From: Myxococcales bacterium
GTDB taxonomy: Bacteria; Myxococcota; Myxococcia; Myxococcales; Anaeromyxobacteraceae
Assembly (NCBI GenBank): GCA_021848865.1
Contig: JAJZTO010000143.1
Span: forward strand, 1-7,052
Direction of reading: 5' to 3'
Length of the DNA stretch: 7,052 bases
The position numbers and the translations under genes are program-made. The notes under the pieces were generated by a model. The model saw only the letters and a list, made by a program, of their open reading frames with translations, did not search any database and was not told where the DNA came from. Positions 1-5,872 of the stretch are shown here, one piece after another; the stretch's first letter is position 1; each line of letters starts with the position of its first letter.

Positions 1-520
1 CGTGCTGGTGAACAACGCCGGCCTGGCGCTGGGCCTGGAGGGGGCGCACCGCTCGTCGCTCGACGAGTGGGACCAGATGATCGACACCAACTGCCGCGGC
101 CTCGTCGCCATGACGCGGCTGCTGCTCCCCGGCATGGTGGAGCGGGGGCGCGGCCACGTGGTGAACATCGGCTCGGTGGCCGGCACCTACCCCTACCCCG
201 GCGGCAACGTCTACGGCGCCACCAAGGCCTTCGTGCACCAGTTCACCCTGAACCTGCGGGCCGACGTCGTCGGCACCGGGGTGCGCGCCACCTGCGTCGA
301 GCCGGGCCTGGCCGAGACCGAGTTCTCGCTGGTGCGCTTCCAGGGGGACGCCGCCCGCGCCAAGGCGGTCTACCAGGGGGTCACGCCCCTCACCCCCGAG
401 GACGTCGCCGACGCCGTCCTCTGGGCGGTGACGCGGCCGCCCCACGTGAACGTGAACGTCATCGAGCTGATGGCCGAGCAGCAGGCCTTCAGCCCGTTCC
501 AGATCAAGCGCCGCTCCTGA
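1..520 (+). CDS. ydfG: YdfG-like short-chain dehydrogenase/reductase, 5'-truncated
   Basis: This is the C-terminal 172 residues of a classical short-chain dehydrogenase. The frame is open at the left edge, and base 1 is the last base of a codon. The GTG at position 2 is internal, so about 75 residues are missing, including the N-terminal TGxxxGIG NAD(P)-binding loop; the family is about 250 residues long. Counting from the first complete codon, I see the NNAG motif (residues 4-7), Asn30 of the catalytic tetrad, Ser58 in NIGSVAG, and the YGATK active site (Tyr71, Lys75). The PGL segment follows. The sequence closely resembles E. coli YdfG as I remember it, through the PGMVER, NVYGATKAFV and LTPEDV stretches. 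YdfG is a cytosolic NADP-dependent enzyme that oxidises 3-hydroxy acids such as allo-threonine and serine and reduces malonic semialdehyde. Family assignment is firm; the exact substrate is inferred. It is separated from the next gene by 108 bases. Confidence 0.9.
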   Translation, partial: VLVNNAGLALGLEGAHRSSLDEWDQMIDTNCRGLVAMTRLLLPGMVERGRGHVVNIGSVAGTYPYPGGNVYGATKAFVHQFTLNLRADVVGTGVRATCVEPGLAETEFSLVRFQGDAARAKAVYQGVTPLTPEDVADAVLWAVTRPPHVNVNVIELMAEQQAFSPFQIKRRS

Positions 521-562
521 CGCCCGGCGCCGGCCGGCCGTGCACCGTCCGTGACGTCGACC

Positions 563-584
563 CGTCCGGGTGCGGCCCCGGACG
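563..584 (+). other. GC-rich hairpin after the dehydrogenase gene
   Basis: A perfect 8-bp inverted repeat, CGTCCGGG (563-570) and CCCGGACG (577-584), surrounds a 6-base loop. It starts 42 bases after the dehydrogenase stop. No T-tract follows on either strand, so it is not a textbook intrinsic terminator. It may slow transcription or protect the mRNA end, or be chance in such GC-rich DNA. The rest of the 108-base spacer contains another GC palindrome (CCGGCGCCGG, 524-533) and no convincing promoter. Confidence 0.35.
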
Positions 585-628
585 CCGGACCCGTTAGACG
601 AGTCGTTCCCTTCCCCGGAGGAACCCCG

Positions 629-1417
629 ATGCGCAACGCCATCCTCGCCCTGGTCGCCGCCCTGCCGCTCGCCGCCGCGGGCGCCGGCAAGACCGAGCTC
701 ACCTGGTACGGCCACGCGGCCTTCGTCCTGAAGACGCCCGGCGGCACGGTGCTGGCCATCGACCCCTGGCTCTCGAACCCCTCGGCCAAGGACAAGGAGG
801 CCGCCCGGAAGCTCACCAAGGTGGACTACATCCTCATCACCCACGGCCACGGCGACCACGTCGGCGACGCCGTGGACATCGCCAAGCGCACCGGCGCCAG
901 GCTGGTGGCCGGCTTCGACCTCGCCGGGGCGCTGGTGGCGCAGGGCTACCCGGCGGCGCAGGCGACGATGGCCACCTCCGGGAACATCGGCGGGACCATC
1001 GCCCTCACCGACGAGGTCTCGGTGACCATCACGCCCGCCGCGCACAGCTCCGGCATCAAGAAGGACGGGGAGCCGGTGCTGTACGGCGGGAACCCCACCG
1101 GGTTCATCATCCACGTGAAGGGCGGGCCGACCGTCTACCACACCGGCGACACCGACGTGATGAGCGACATGAAGCTCCTCGGCGACCGCTGGAAGATCGA
1201 CTACCTGCTCGCCTGCATCGGCGGCCACTTCACGATGGACCCGGTGGGCGCCGCCACCGCGGCGAAGCTCACCGGCGCGCGCTTCGTCGTCCCCATGCAC
1301 TTCGGGACCTTCCCGCTGCTGAAGGGCACCCCGGCGGAGCTGGAGAAGGCGCTCCGGGCGCAGCAGGTGAAGGCCAAGGTCGTCACCATGCAGGTCGGCG
1401 AGACCCGGGCGCTCTGA
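629..1417 (+). CDS. Exported UPF0173-type metallo-beta-lactamase-fold hydrolase
   Basis: A 262-residue metal-dependent hydrolase of the metallo-beta-lactamase fold. The ATG at 629 is chosen because GGAGGA (617-622) lies 6 bases upstream and because it gives a clean signal peptide. That peptide has Arg2, a hydrophobic run at residues 4-17, and a possible AGA cleavage site near residue 19. The metal-binding motif THGHGDH gives ligands His72, His74, Asp76 and His77. Further expected ligands are His139 (AAHSSG), Asp174 (YHTGDTD) and His224 (PMHFGTF). GGHFTMDP near residues 198-205 and the PMHFGTFPLLKGTP ending are typical of UPF0173 (YtkL-like) proteins, which average about 225-230 residues. The extra length here is mainly the signal. 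The substrate is unknown for the family, and I do not guess one. All metal ligands are present, so it should be active, most likely in the periplasm. It appears to be a separate transcription unit from the downstream transporter. Confidence 0.9.
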   Translation: MRNAILALVAALPLAAAGAGKTELTWYGHAAFVLKTPGGTVLAIDPWLSNPSAKDKEAARKLTKVDYILITHGHGDHVGDAVDIAKRTGARLVAGFDLAGALVAQGYPAAQATMATSGNIGGTIALTDEVSVTITPAAHSSGIKKDGEPVLYGGNPTGFIIHVKGGPTVYHTGDTDVMSDMKLLGDRWKIDYLLACIGGHFTMDPVGAATAAKLTGARFVVPMHFGTFPLLKGTPAELEKALRAQQVKAKVVTMQVGETRAL

Positions 1418-1423
1418 CGCCGA

Positions 1424-1452
1424 TTTCGCCCTGCGGCCGCCGCTGGGCGAAA
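1424..1452 (+). terminator. Strong hairpin just after the hydrolase gene, possible terminator
   Basis: A perfect 8-bp outer stem, TTTCGCCC (1424-1431) and GGGCGAAA (1445-1452), continues past a T-T mismatch into an inner GCGG/CCGC stem (1433-1436 and 1440-1443) with a 3-base loop. It begins 6 bases after the hydrolase stop codon, where a transcript-ending structure is expected. No U-tract follows, so it is at best a non-canonical terminator or a 3'-end stabiliser. The stem is symmetric, so it could act on either strand, but no gene approaches from the right. Confidence 0.5.
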
Positions 1453-1490
1453 CCCATAGTCCGCGGCTGCCGCCGTGTAGGCTCGTCACA

Positions 1491-1519
1491 TTGTCCTGGC
1501 CTCGCGCGCGACGTACTGT
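1491..1519 (+). promoter_or_regulatory. Weak candidate sigma-70-like promoter for the transporter operon
   Basis: TTGTCC (1491-1496) matches 4 of 6 bases of the -35 consensus. It is followed after exactly 17 bases by TACTGT (1514-1519), which matches 3 of 6 bases of the -10 consensus. The site would give a leader of about 85-90 bases before the binding-protein ATG. The wider gap (1418-1613) is the only stretch long enough to hold the operon's control region. I found no clear operator or sigma-54 site. The match is poor and this is only a best guess. Confidence 0.25.
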
Positions 1520-1543
1520 CGGCGCTCATGTCCTCACCCGCCG

Positions 1544-1578
1544 GCCGGACGAACCCGCAGCGCAGGCCGCCGTCCGGC
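1544..1578 (+). other. Possible leader hairpin upstream of the binding-protein gene
   Basis: GCCGGAC (1544-1550) can pair with GTCCGGC (1572-1578) across a 21-base loop. With a bulge, the CCCGCC just to the left could lengthen the stem against GGCGGGG. Nearby GAACCCGCAGC (1551-1561) and GAACCGCAGC (1582-1591) form an imperfect direct repeat. The structure ends about 23 bases before the ribosome binding site. It does not resemble any riboswitch I know and may be chance. Confidence 0.2.
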
Positions 1579-1613
1579 GGGGAACCGCAGCCCCACCCGC
1601 TGGAGGAAGAGCC

Positions 1614-2834
1614 ATGACCCGAGCGTTCCTCGCCGCCGCGGCGCTGCTCGCCGCCGCACCGGCATCCGCGCAGATCAAGATCGCCTACATCGATCCCCTG
1701 ACCGGCCCCTTCGCCAACGTCGGCGAGGCCGGCCTGCAGCACTTCCGGATGATCGTCGATCGCGTCAACGCCTCCGGCGGCGTGCTGGGCGGCAAGAAGC
1801 TGGAGATGGTGGCCATCGACAACAAGGGCAGCCCGCAGGACAGCCTCATCGCCTTCCAGTCGGCGGTGGACCAGGGGATCCGCTTCATCACCCAGGGCAA
1901 CGGCTCGGGCGTGGCCGGGGCGCTCGTCGACGCGGTGAACAAGCACAACGCCCGCAACCCCGACAAGACGGTGCTCTACCTGAACTACGCCGCCGTCGAC
2001 CCCGACCTCACCAACTCGAGGTGCAGCTTCTGGCACTTCCGCTTCGACGCCAACACCGACCAGAAGATGCAGGTCATCACCAAGGTCCTGGCCGGCCTCC
2101 CGGCGGTGAAGAAGGTCTACCTCATCGGCCAAGACTACGCCCACGGCCACCAGGTGGCCAAGGCGGCCATCGAGATGCTGAAGCAGAAGCGGCCCGACAT
2201 CCAGATCGTCGGCAACGACCTGCACCCCATCGGCAAGGTGAAGGACTTCGCCCCCTACGTGTCCAAGATCCAGGCCTCGGGCGCCGACGCCGTCATCACC
2301 GGCAACTGGGGCAACGACCTCTCGCTGCTGGTGAAGGCCGCCAAGGACGGCGGGCTCAAGGCCAAGTTCTACACCTACTACGGCGGCGGGCTGGGGACCC
2401 CGGCCGCCTTCGGCGCGGCCGGCGCCGACCAGGTGGTCCAGGTCACCGAGTGGCACAAGAACGTGCTGCCCAGCCCGCTGGAGCAGATCTCCAACGAGTT
2501 CACGCGGAAGACCAAGCAGGACCTCTACTACTTCCGGATCCTCAACGAGATCCGGATGCTGGCCAGGGCCATCGACCAGGCGAAGTCCACCGACCCGAGG
2601 AAGGTGGCGCTGGCGCTGGAGGGCATGCACCTGAAGGCCGAGACCGGCGACGTCTGGATGCGCAAGGAGGACCACCAGATCATGCAGCCGCTCTACGTCT
2701 CGACCTTCGAGAAGGTGGACGGCAAGAAGGTGAAGTACGACGTGGACGGGACCGGCTACGGCTTCCGCACCGACCTGGTCGTCCCGGCCCAGGAGACCGT
2801 GCTGCCCACCACCTGCAAGATGGAGCGGCCCTAG
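1614..2834 (+). CDS. livK: HAAT-family (LivK-like) periplasmic substrate-binding protein
   Basis: A 406-residue periplasmic binding protein of the type I fold used by branched-chain amino acid and related importers. The ATG at 1614 is supported by GGAGGA (1602-1607), 6 bases upstream, and by a clean signal peptide with cleavage after ASA (Ala19/Gln20). An upstream in-frame extension would destroy that signal. The mature start, IKIAYIDPLTGPFANVGEAG, is the family's typical first strand and loop. Lobe features follow through YLIGQDYAHG and ADAVITGNWGNDLSLLVKAA. Two cysteines, Cys137 and Cys401, could form a disulfide. Aligned by eye with E. coli LivK, the Ser-rich ligand loop is QGNGSG (94-99), the Thr that binds the amino acid is Val128, and the Glu that binds the ammonium group falls in a Gly-rich YYGGGLG segment (255-261). 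The ligand is therefore probably not an alpha-amino acid. The symbol gives the family role only. It is the first gene of the operon. Confidence 0.9.
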   Translation: MTRAFLAAAALLAAAPASAQIKIAYIDPLTGPFANVGEAGLQHFRMIVDRVNASGGVLGGKKLEMVAIDNKGSPQDSLIAFQSAVDQGIRFITQGNGSGVAGALVDAVNKHNARNPDKTVLYLNYAAVDPDLTNSRCSFWHFRFDANTDQKMQVITKVLAGLPAVKKVYLIGQDYAHGHQVAKAAIEMLKQKRPDIQIVGNDLHPIGKVKDFAPYVSKIQASGADAVITGNWGNDLSLLVKAAKDGGLKAKFYTYYGGGLGTPAAFGAAGADQVVQVTEWHKNVLPSPLEQISNEFTRKTKQDLYYFRILNEIRMLARAIDQAKSTDPRKVALALEGMHLKAETGDVWMRKEDHQIMQPLYVSTFEKVDGKKVKYDVDGTGYGFRTDLVVPAQETVLPTTCKMERP

Positions 2835-2848
2835 CGCGCCGCGGCGGG

Positions 2849-2876
2849 ACGGGGCGCCCGGGGACGGGCGCCCCGT
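2849..2876 (+). other. Strong intercistronic hairpin between binding-protein and permease genes
   Basis: A perfect 11-bp inverted repeat, ACGGGGCGCCC (2849-2859) and GGGCGCCCCGT (2866-2876), has a 6-base loop and starts 14 bases after the binding-protein stop. No T-tract follows, so it should not fully stop transcription. In other importers, for example between malE and malF, a structure at this point stabilises the upstream message so that binding protein outnumbers membrane subunits. The same role here is inference. The stem also covers an alternative GTG at 2875, which argues against using that codon as the livH start. Confidence 0.6.
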
Positions 2877-2896
2877 GCCCCGTCGCCGCCGGGACC

Positions 2897-2910
2897 GGAG
2901 CCGGGGCGTG
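2897..2910 (+). promoter_or_regulatory. Ribosome binding site and GTG that decide the livH start
   Basis: GGAG (2897-2900) lies 7 bases before the GTG at 2908. The upstream in-frame GTG (2875) would add 11 mostly charged residues (PRRRRDRSRG) and lies at the edge of the hairpin stem. Starting at 2908 gives MEFLLITLLNG, the usual LivH N-terminus that runs straight into the first membrane helix. Confidence 0.7.
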
Positions 2911-3846
2911 GAATTCCTCCTGATCACCCTGCTGAACGGCGTCACCTACGGGCTGCTGCTGTTCATGCTCTCCAGCGGGCTGACGCTGATCTTCAGCATG
3001 ATGGGCATCCTCAACTTCGCCCACGCCAGCTTCTACATGCTGGGGGCCTACCTGGCCTTCCAGGTCGGGGCCAGGTTGGGCTTCTGGCCGGCGCTGCTGG
3101 TCGCCCCCCTGCTGGTGGGAGCCCTGGGCGCCGCCGTCGAGCGCCTCGGCGTCCGCAAGGCCCACCGCTTCGGCCACGTGGCGGAGCTGCTCTTCACCTT
3201 CGGCCTGAGCTTCCTCGTCGAGGAGCTGGTGCAGCTGGTCTGGGGCAAGGCCGCGGTGGACTACCGGGTGCCGCCCTCGCTGGACGGGGCCGCCTTCACC
3301 CTCTTCCGCACCTCCTTCCCCCTCTACAAGGGCTTCATGATGGCGGTGTCCCTGGCCATGCTGCTCGGGCTCTACCTGGCCATCACCCGCACCCGCGTCG
3401 GCCTGGTCATCCGGGCCTCGCTGACCCGGCCGGAGATGGTCCAGGCGCTGGGCCACGACGTCCCCCGCGTCTTCACCCTGGTCTTCGGCAGCGGCGCGGC
3501 GCTGGCCGCGCTGGCCGGGGTCATCGCCGGCAACGCCTACGTCACCGAGCCGGGGATGGCCGCGGCGATGGGCCCCATCGTCTTCGTGGTGGTGGTGGTG
3601 GGCGGCCTGGGGTCGCTGGGCGGCGCCTTCCTGGCGTCGCTGCTCATCGGGGTGCTGCAGACCTTCATGGTCGCGTCCGACTTCTCGGTGGTGGACCTGG
3701 CGCGGCGGCTGGGGCTGGGCGTGCCCGACGCCCCGGCGCTGGCGCGCCTGTCGCTGACGCAGCTCGCGCCGATCATGCCGTACCTGCTCATGGTGGCGGT
3801 GCTGATCTTCCGGCCCCGCGGCCTGATGGGGGCGCGCGAGACATGA
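2908..3846 (+). CDS. livH: HAAT-family inner-membrane permease, LivH-like
   Basis: A 312-residue integral membrane subunit, of typical LivH length, that forms half of the substrate channel. It starts with GTG. Helix 1 covers about residues 3-28 and is followed by the hallmark NFAHASFYMLGAY (36-48). Hydrophobic segments continue at about 60-78, 90-111 and 145-166. The cytoplasmic RASLTRPEMVQALGHDV region lies where the permease docks on the ATPases. Later come GGLGSLGGAF (232-241) and the C-terminal RPRGL (302-306), both conserved in the family. A run of five Val residues before GGLG is encoded by five GTG repeats (3586-3600). Its stop overlaps the start of livM in ATGA (3843-3846), which indicates translational coupling. 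Family and role are firm. The cargo is set by the binding protein and is uncertain. Confidence 0.93.
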   Translation: MEFLLITLLNGVTYGLLLFMLSSGLTLIFSMMGILNFAHASFYMLGAYLAFQVGARLGFWPALLVAPLLVGALGAAVERLGVRKAHRFGHVAELLFTFGLSFLVEELVQLVWGKAAVDYRVPPSLDGAAFTLFRTSFPLYKGFMMAVSLAMLLGLYLAITRTRVGLVIRASLTRPEMVQALGHDVPRVFTLVFGSGAALAALAGVIAGNAYVTEPGMAAAMGPIVFVVVVVGGLGSLGGAFLASLLIGVLQTFMVASDFSVVDLARRLGLGVPDAPALARLSLTQLAPIMPYLLMVAVLIFRPRGLMGARET

Positions 3847-5117
3847 GCGGCGTCCCGCCCGTCCTGAACCGCCGGCGGCTGCTGGGCTTCGGCGGGTTCC
3901 TGCTGGTCATCGCGGCGGCGCCGCTGGTGGTCTCCCACGGCTACGCCCTCTCGCTCTTCTGCCAGATCGGCGTGATGACCGTCTTCGCCCTCTCCTACAA
4001 CATGCTGCTGGGGCAGACCGGCCTGCTCTCCTTCGGCCACGCCGTCTACTTCGGCATGGGGGCGCTCGGGACCATCCACGCTCTGAACGCCGTCAGCGCC
4101 GGCGCCCGGTGGTTCCCGGTGACGCTGCTGCCGCTGGCGGGCGGGGCGGCCGGGCTGCTCCTGGGGCTGGTGCTGGGGGCGGTGACGGTGCGGCGGGCCG
4201 GCACCACCTTCGCGATGATCTCGCTGGGCATCGGCGAGATGGTGGCCGCCAGCTCGCTGATGTTCCCGGCGGTGTTCGGGGGCGAGGGGGGCGTGTCCGG
4301 CAACCGGGTCACCGGCCAGGGCTGGTTCGGCGTCACCTACGGCCCGCAGCTCCAGGTCTACTACCTCATCGCCGGCTGGGCCTTCGTCGCCACCGTGGCC
4401 ATGTACGCGCTGACGCAGACGCCGCTGGGGCGCGTCGCCAACGCGGTGCGCGACAACCCGGAGCGGGCCCAGTTCCTGGGCTACAACCCGCAGCGGGTGC
4501 GCTTCCTGATGGTGGCGCTGGGCGGCTTCTTCGCCGGGATCGCCGGGGGGCTGTCGGCGCTGAACTACGAGATCGTCACCGCCGAGGCGCTCTCGGCCCA
4601 CACCTCGGGGGCGGTGCTGCTCATGGCCTACGTGGGCGGCGCCGGCACCTTCTACGGCCCCATCCTCGGCGCCGCGATCATCACCGTCATGCAGGTGGTG
4701 GTGGCCGGGATCACCAAGGCCTGGCCCTTCTACTTCGGGCTGTTCTTCCTGGTGATCGTCCTCTACGCCCCGGGCGGCGTCGCCGGCGTCCTCCAGCTGC
4801 ACCTGCGGGCCCGCCGGGCCGGGATGCTGCGGCGGCTGGCGCCGGCCTACCTGGCCGGGGCCGGGCCGGTGGCGCTGCTCGTCGGCGGGACCGTCACCCT
4901 GGTGGAGCTGGCCTACGCGGTGGTGAACCGGGTGGAGGAGGGGACCGCCCGGCTGCGGCTCCCCGGCCTGGTCCTGGACTCGCGCACCGCGCCCCCCTGG
5001 ATCGGCGCGGCCGCGGCGGTGCTGGTGGGCGCGCTGCTGCTCCGGGTCGTCTGGAAGCGCATCTCCGGGCGCTGGGCCGAGATCCACGCGGCGCTGGCGG
5101 CGGAGGGCCGGTCGTGA
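3843..5117 (+). CDS. livM: HAAT-family permease, LivM-like, with C-terminal extension
   Basis: A 424-residue membrane permease that pairs with LivH. A basic NRRR patch (9-12) precedes the first helix. GQTGLLSFGHA (57-67) is the LivM hallmark. The VRDNPERAQFLGYNPQRVRF stretch is the ATPase-contacting loop, and AYVGGAGTFYGPILGA is the late conserved helix pair. The usual core ends near LYAPGGVAG (from residue 307). About 100 more residues follow, with two further predicted membrane segments at about 336-362 and 386-405 joined by a charged linker, and a polar tail. Most LivM-like proteins I recall are 320-350 residues. E. coli LivM is also about 425, but its extra length is at the N-terminus. 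The ATG overlaps the livH stop. The 3' end overlaps the livG GTG in GTGA (5114-5117). The extension does not look like a frameshift, because codon use stays the same throughout. Confidence 0.92.
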   Translation: MSGVPPVLNRRRLLGFGGFLLVIAAAPLVVSHGYALSLFCQIGVMTVFALSYNMLLGQTGLLSFGHAVYFGMGALGTIHALNAVSAGARWFPVTLLPLAGGAAGLLLGLVLGAVTVRRAGTTFAMISLGIGEMVAASSLMFPAVFGGEGGVSGNRVTGQGWFGVTYGPQLQVYYLIAGWAFVATVAMYALTQTPLGRVANAVRDNPERAQFLGYNPQRVRFLMVALGGFFAGIAGGLSALNYEIVTAEALSAHTSGAVLLMAYVGGAGTFYGPILGAAIITVMQVVVAGITKAWPFYFGLFFLVIVLYAPGGVAGVLQLHLRARRAGMLRRLAPAYLAGAGPVALLVGGTVTLVELAYAVVNRVEEGTARLRLPGLVLDSRTAPPWIGAAAAVLVGALLLRVVWKRISGRWAEIHAALAAEGRS

Positions 5118-5872
5118 GCGCGCCGGCCCTGAAGCTGTCGGCGGTGCGCAAGAGCTTCGGGCGCACGCCGATCATCCGCGGGGTGGACCTGGAGGTCCCG
5201 GCGGGCGAGCGGCACGCCATCATCGGGCCGAACGGCGCCGGGAAGTCGACGCTCTTCAACCTGGTGAGCGCGCGCTTCCCGGTGTCGTCGGGGCGGATCG
5301 AGCTGAAGGGGGAGGAGGTCACCGGGCGGACGCCCCACGAGATCAACCGGCGGGGGCTGTGCCGCAGCTTCCAGATCACCAACATCTTCCCGCACCTCAG
5401 CGTCTTCGACAACGTCCGCTGCGCGGTGCTCTGGCCCATGGGCTACCGCTACTCCTTCTGGCACCGGCTGAGCGCGCTGCGGGACGCGCGCGAACGGGCC
5501 GAGGAGATCCTGGAGCGGATCGGCCTGGCCGCCCGCCGCGACACGCTGGCCGGCGTCCTCTCCTACGCCGAGCAGCGGGCCCTGGAGATCGGCGTCACCG
5601 TCGCCGGCGGCGCCGACGTCATCCTCCTCGACGAGCCCACCGCCGGCATGAGCCGCTCCGAGTCGGACGAGGCGGTGGCGCTGGTCCGGCGCATGACCGA
5701 GGGCAAGACCCTGGTGATGGTGGAGCACGACATGGGCGTGGTCTTCGGGCTCGCCGACCGCATCTCGGTGCTGGTCTACGGGCAGATCATCGCCACCGGC
5801 ACCCCGGCCGAGATCCGCGCCAACCCGGCCGTCCAGGAGGCCTACCTGGGCAAGAGCGTCGCCGATGCTTGA
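5114..5872 (+). CDS. livG: HAAT-family ATPase, LivG-like, variant signature motif
   Basis: A 252-residue cytoplasmic ATP-binding subunit of normal LivG length. The GTG start at 5114 has GGAGGG (5102-5107) 6 bases upstream and overlaps the livM stop. Walker A is consensus, GPNGAGKST (38-46, Lys44). The Q-loop Gln is Gln87 in RSFQITNIFPHLSV, typical of LivG. Walker B is VILLDEP with Asp173 and catalytic Glu174, and the switch His is His205 in VEHDMG. The C-terminal ATGTPAEIRANPAVQEAYLG is the classic LivG ending. The signature is LSYAEQ (149-154). The fourth-position Gly, normally invariant in LSGGQ and kept in E. coli LivG, is Ala152. It pairs with LivF, whose frame overlaps its last 8 bases. 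Confidence 0.94.
   Translation: MSAPALKLSAVRKSFGRTPIIRGVDLEVPAGERHAIIGPNGAGKSTLFNLVSARFPVSSGRIELKGEEVTGRTPHEINRRGLCRSFQITNIFPHLSVFDNVRCAVLWPMGYRYSFWHRLSALRDARERAEEILERIGLAARRDTLAGVLSYAEQRALEIGVTVAGGADVILLDEPTAGMSRSESDEAVALVRRMTEGKTLVMVEHDMGVVFGLADRISVLVYGQIIATGTPAEIRANPAVQEAYLGKSVADA

Noticed and set aside
590..612. A possible -10-like TTAGAC before the hydrolase gene
   Set aside because: There is no acceptable -35 at the right distance and the match is weak, so I do not call a promoter.
551..628. Upstream in-frame extension of the hydrolase to 551
   Set aside because: The ATG at 629 has GGAGGA at proper spacing and begins the signal peptide. The extension covers a hairpin and looks non-coding.
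1491..1613. Upstream in-frame extension of the binding protein to 1491
   Set aside because: It would place about 41 Arg/Pro-rich residues before a textbook signal peptide. The ATG at 1614 has a strong ribosome binding site.
1383..2945. A 520-codon open frame on the minus strand opposite the binding-protein gene
   Set aside because: It is the mirror of a real gene. Its translation is a low-complexity mix of Gly, Val, Leu, His and Asp with no recognisable domain, as expected in GC-rich DNA where antisense stops are rare.
3586..3600. Five tandem GTG triplets in livH
   Set aside because: They encode a Val run inside a membrane helix, which the protein sequence explains. Five units are too few to claim a phase-variable repeat.
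3537..5087. A 516-codon open frame on the minus strand opposite livM
   Set aside because: It lies wholly under a convincing membrane permease. Its translation is a repetitive Gly/Arg/His/Gln-rich string without domains or a ribosome binding site.
4109..5113. In-frame 335-codon extension upstream of the livG start
   Set aside because: This part is out of frame with livM and translates to a Gly/Arg/Ala-rich string. The GTG at 5114 has a good ribosome binding site and gives the normal LivG N-terminus.
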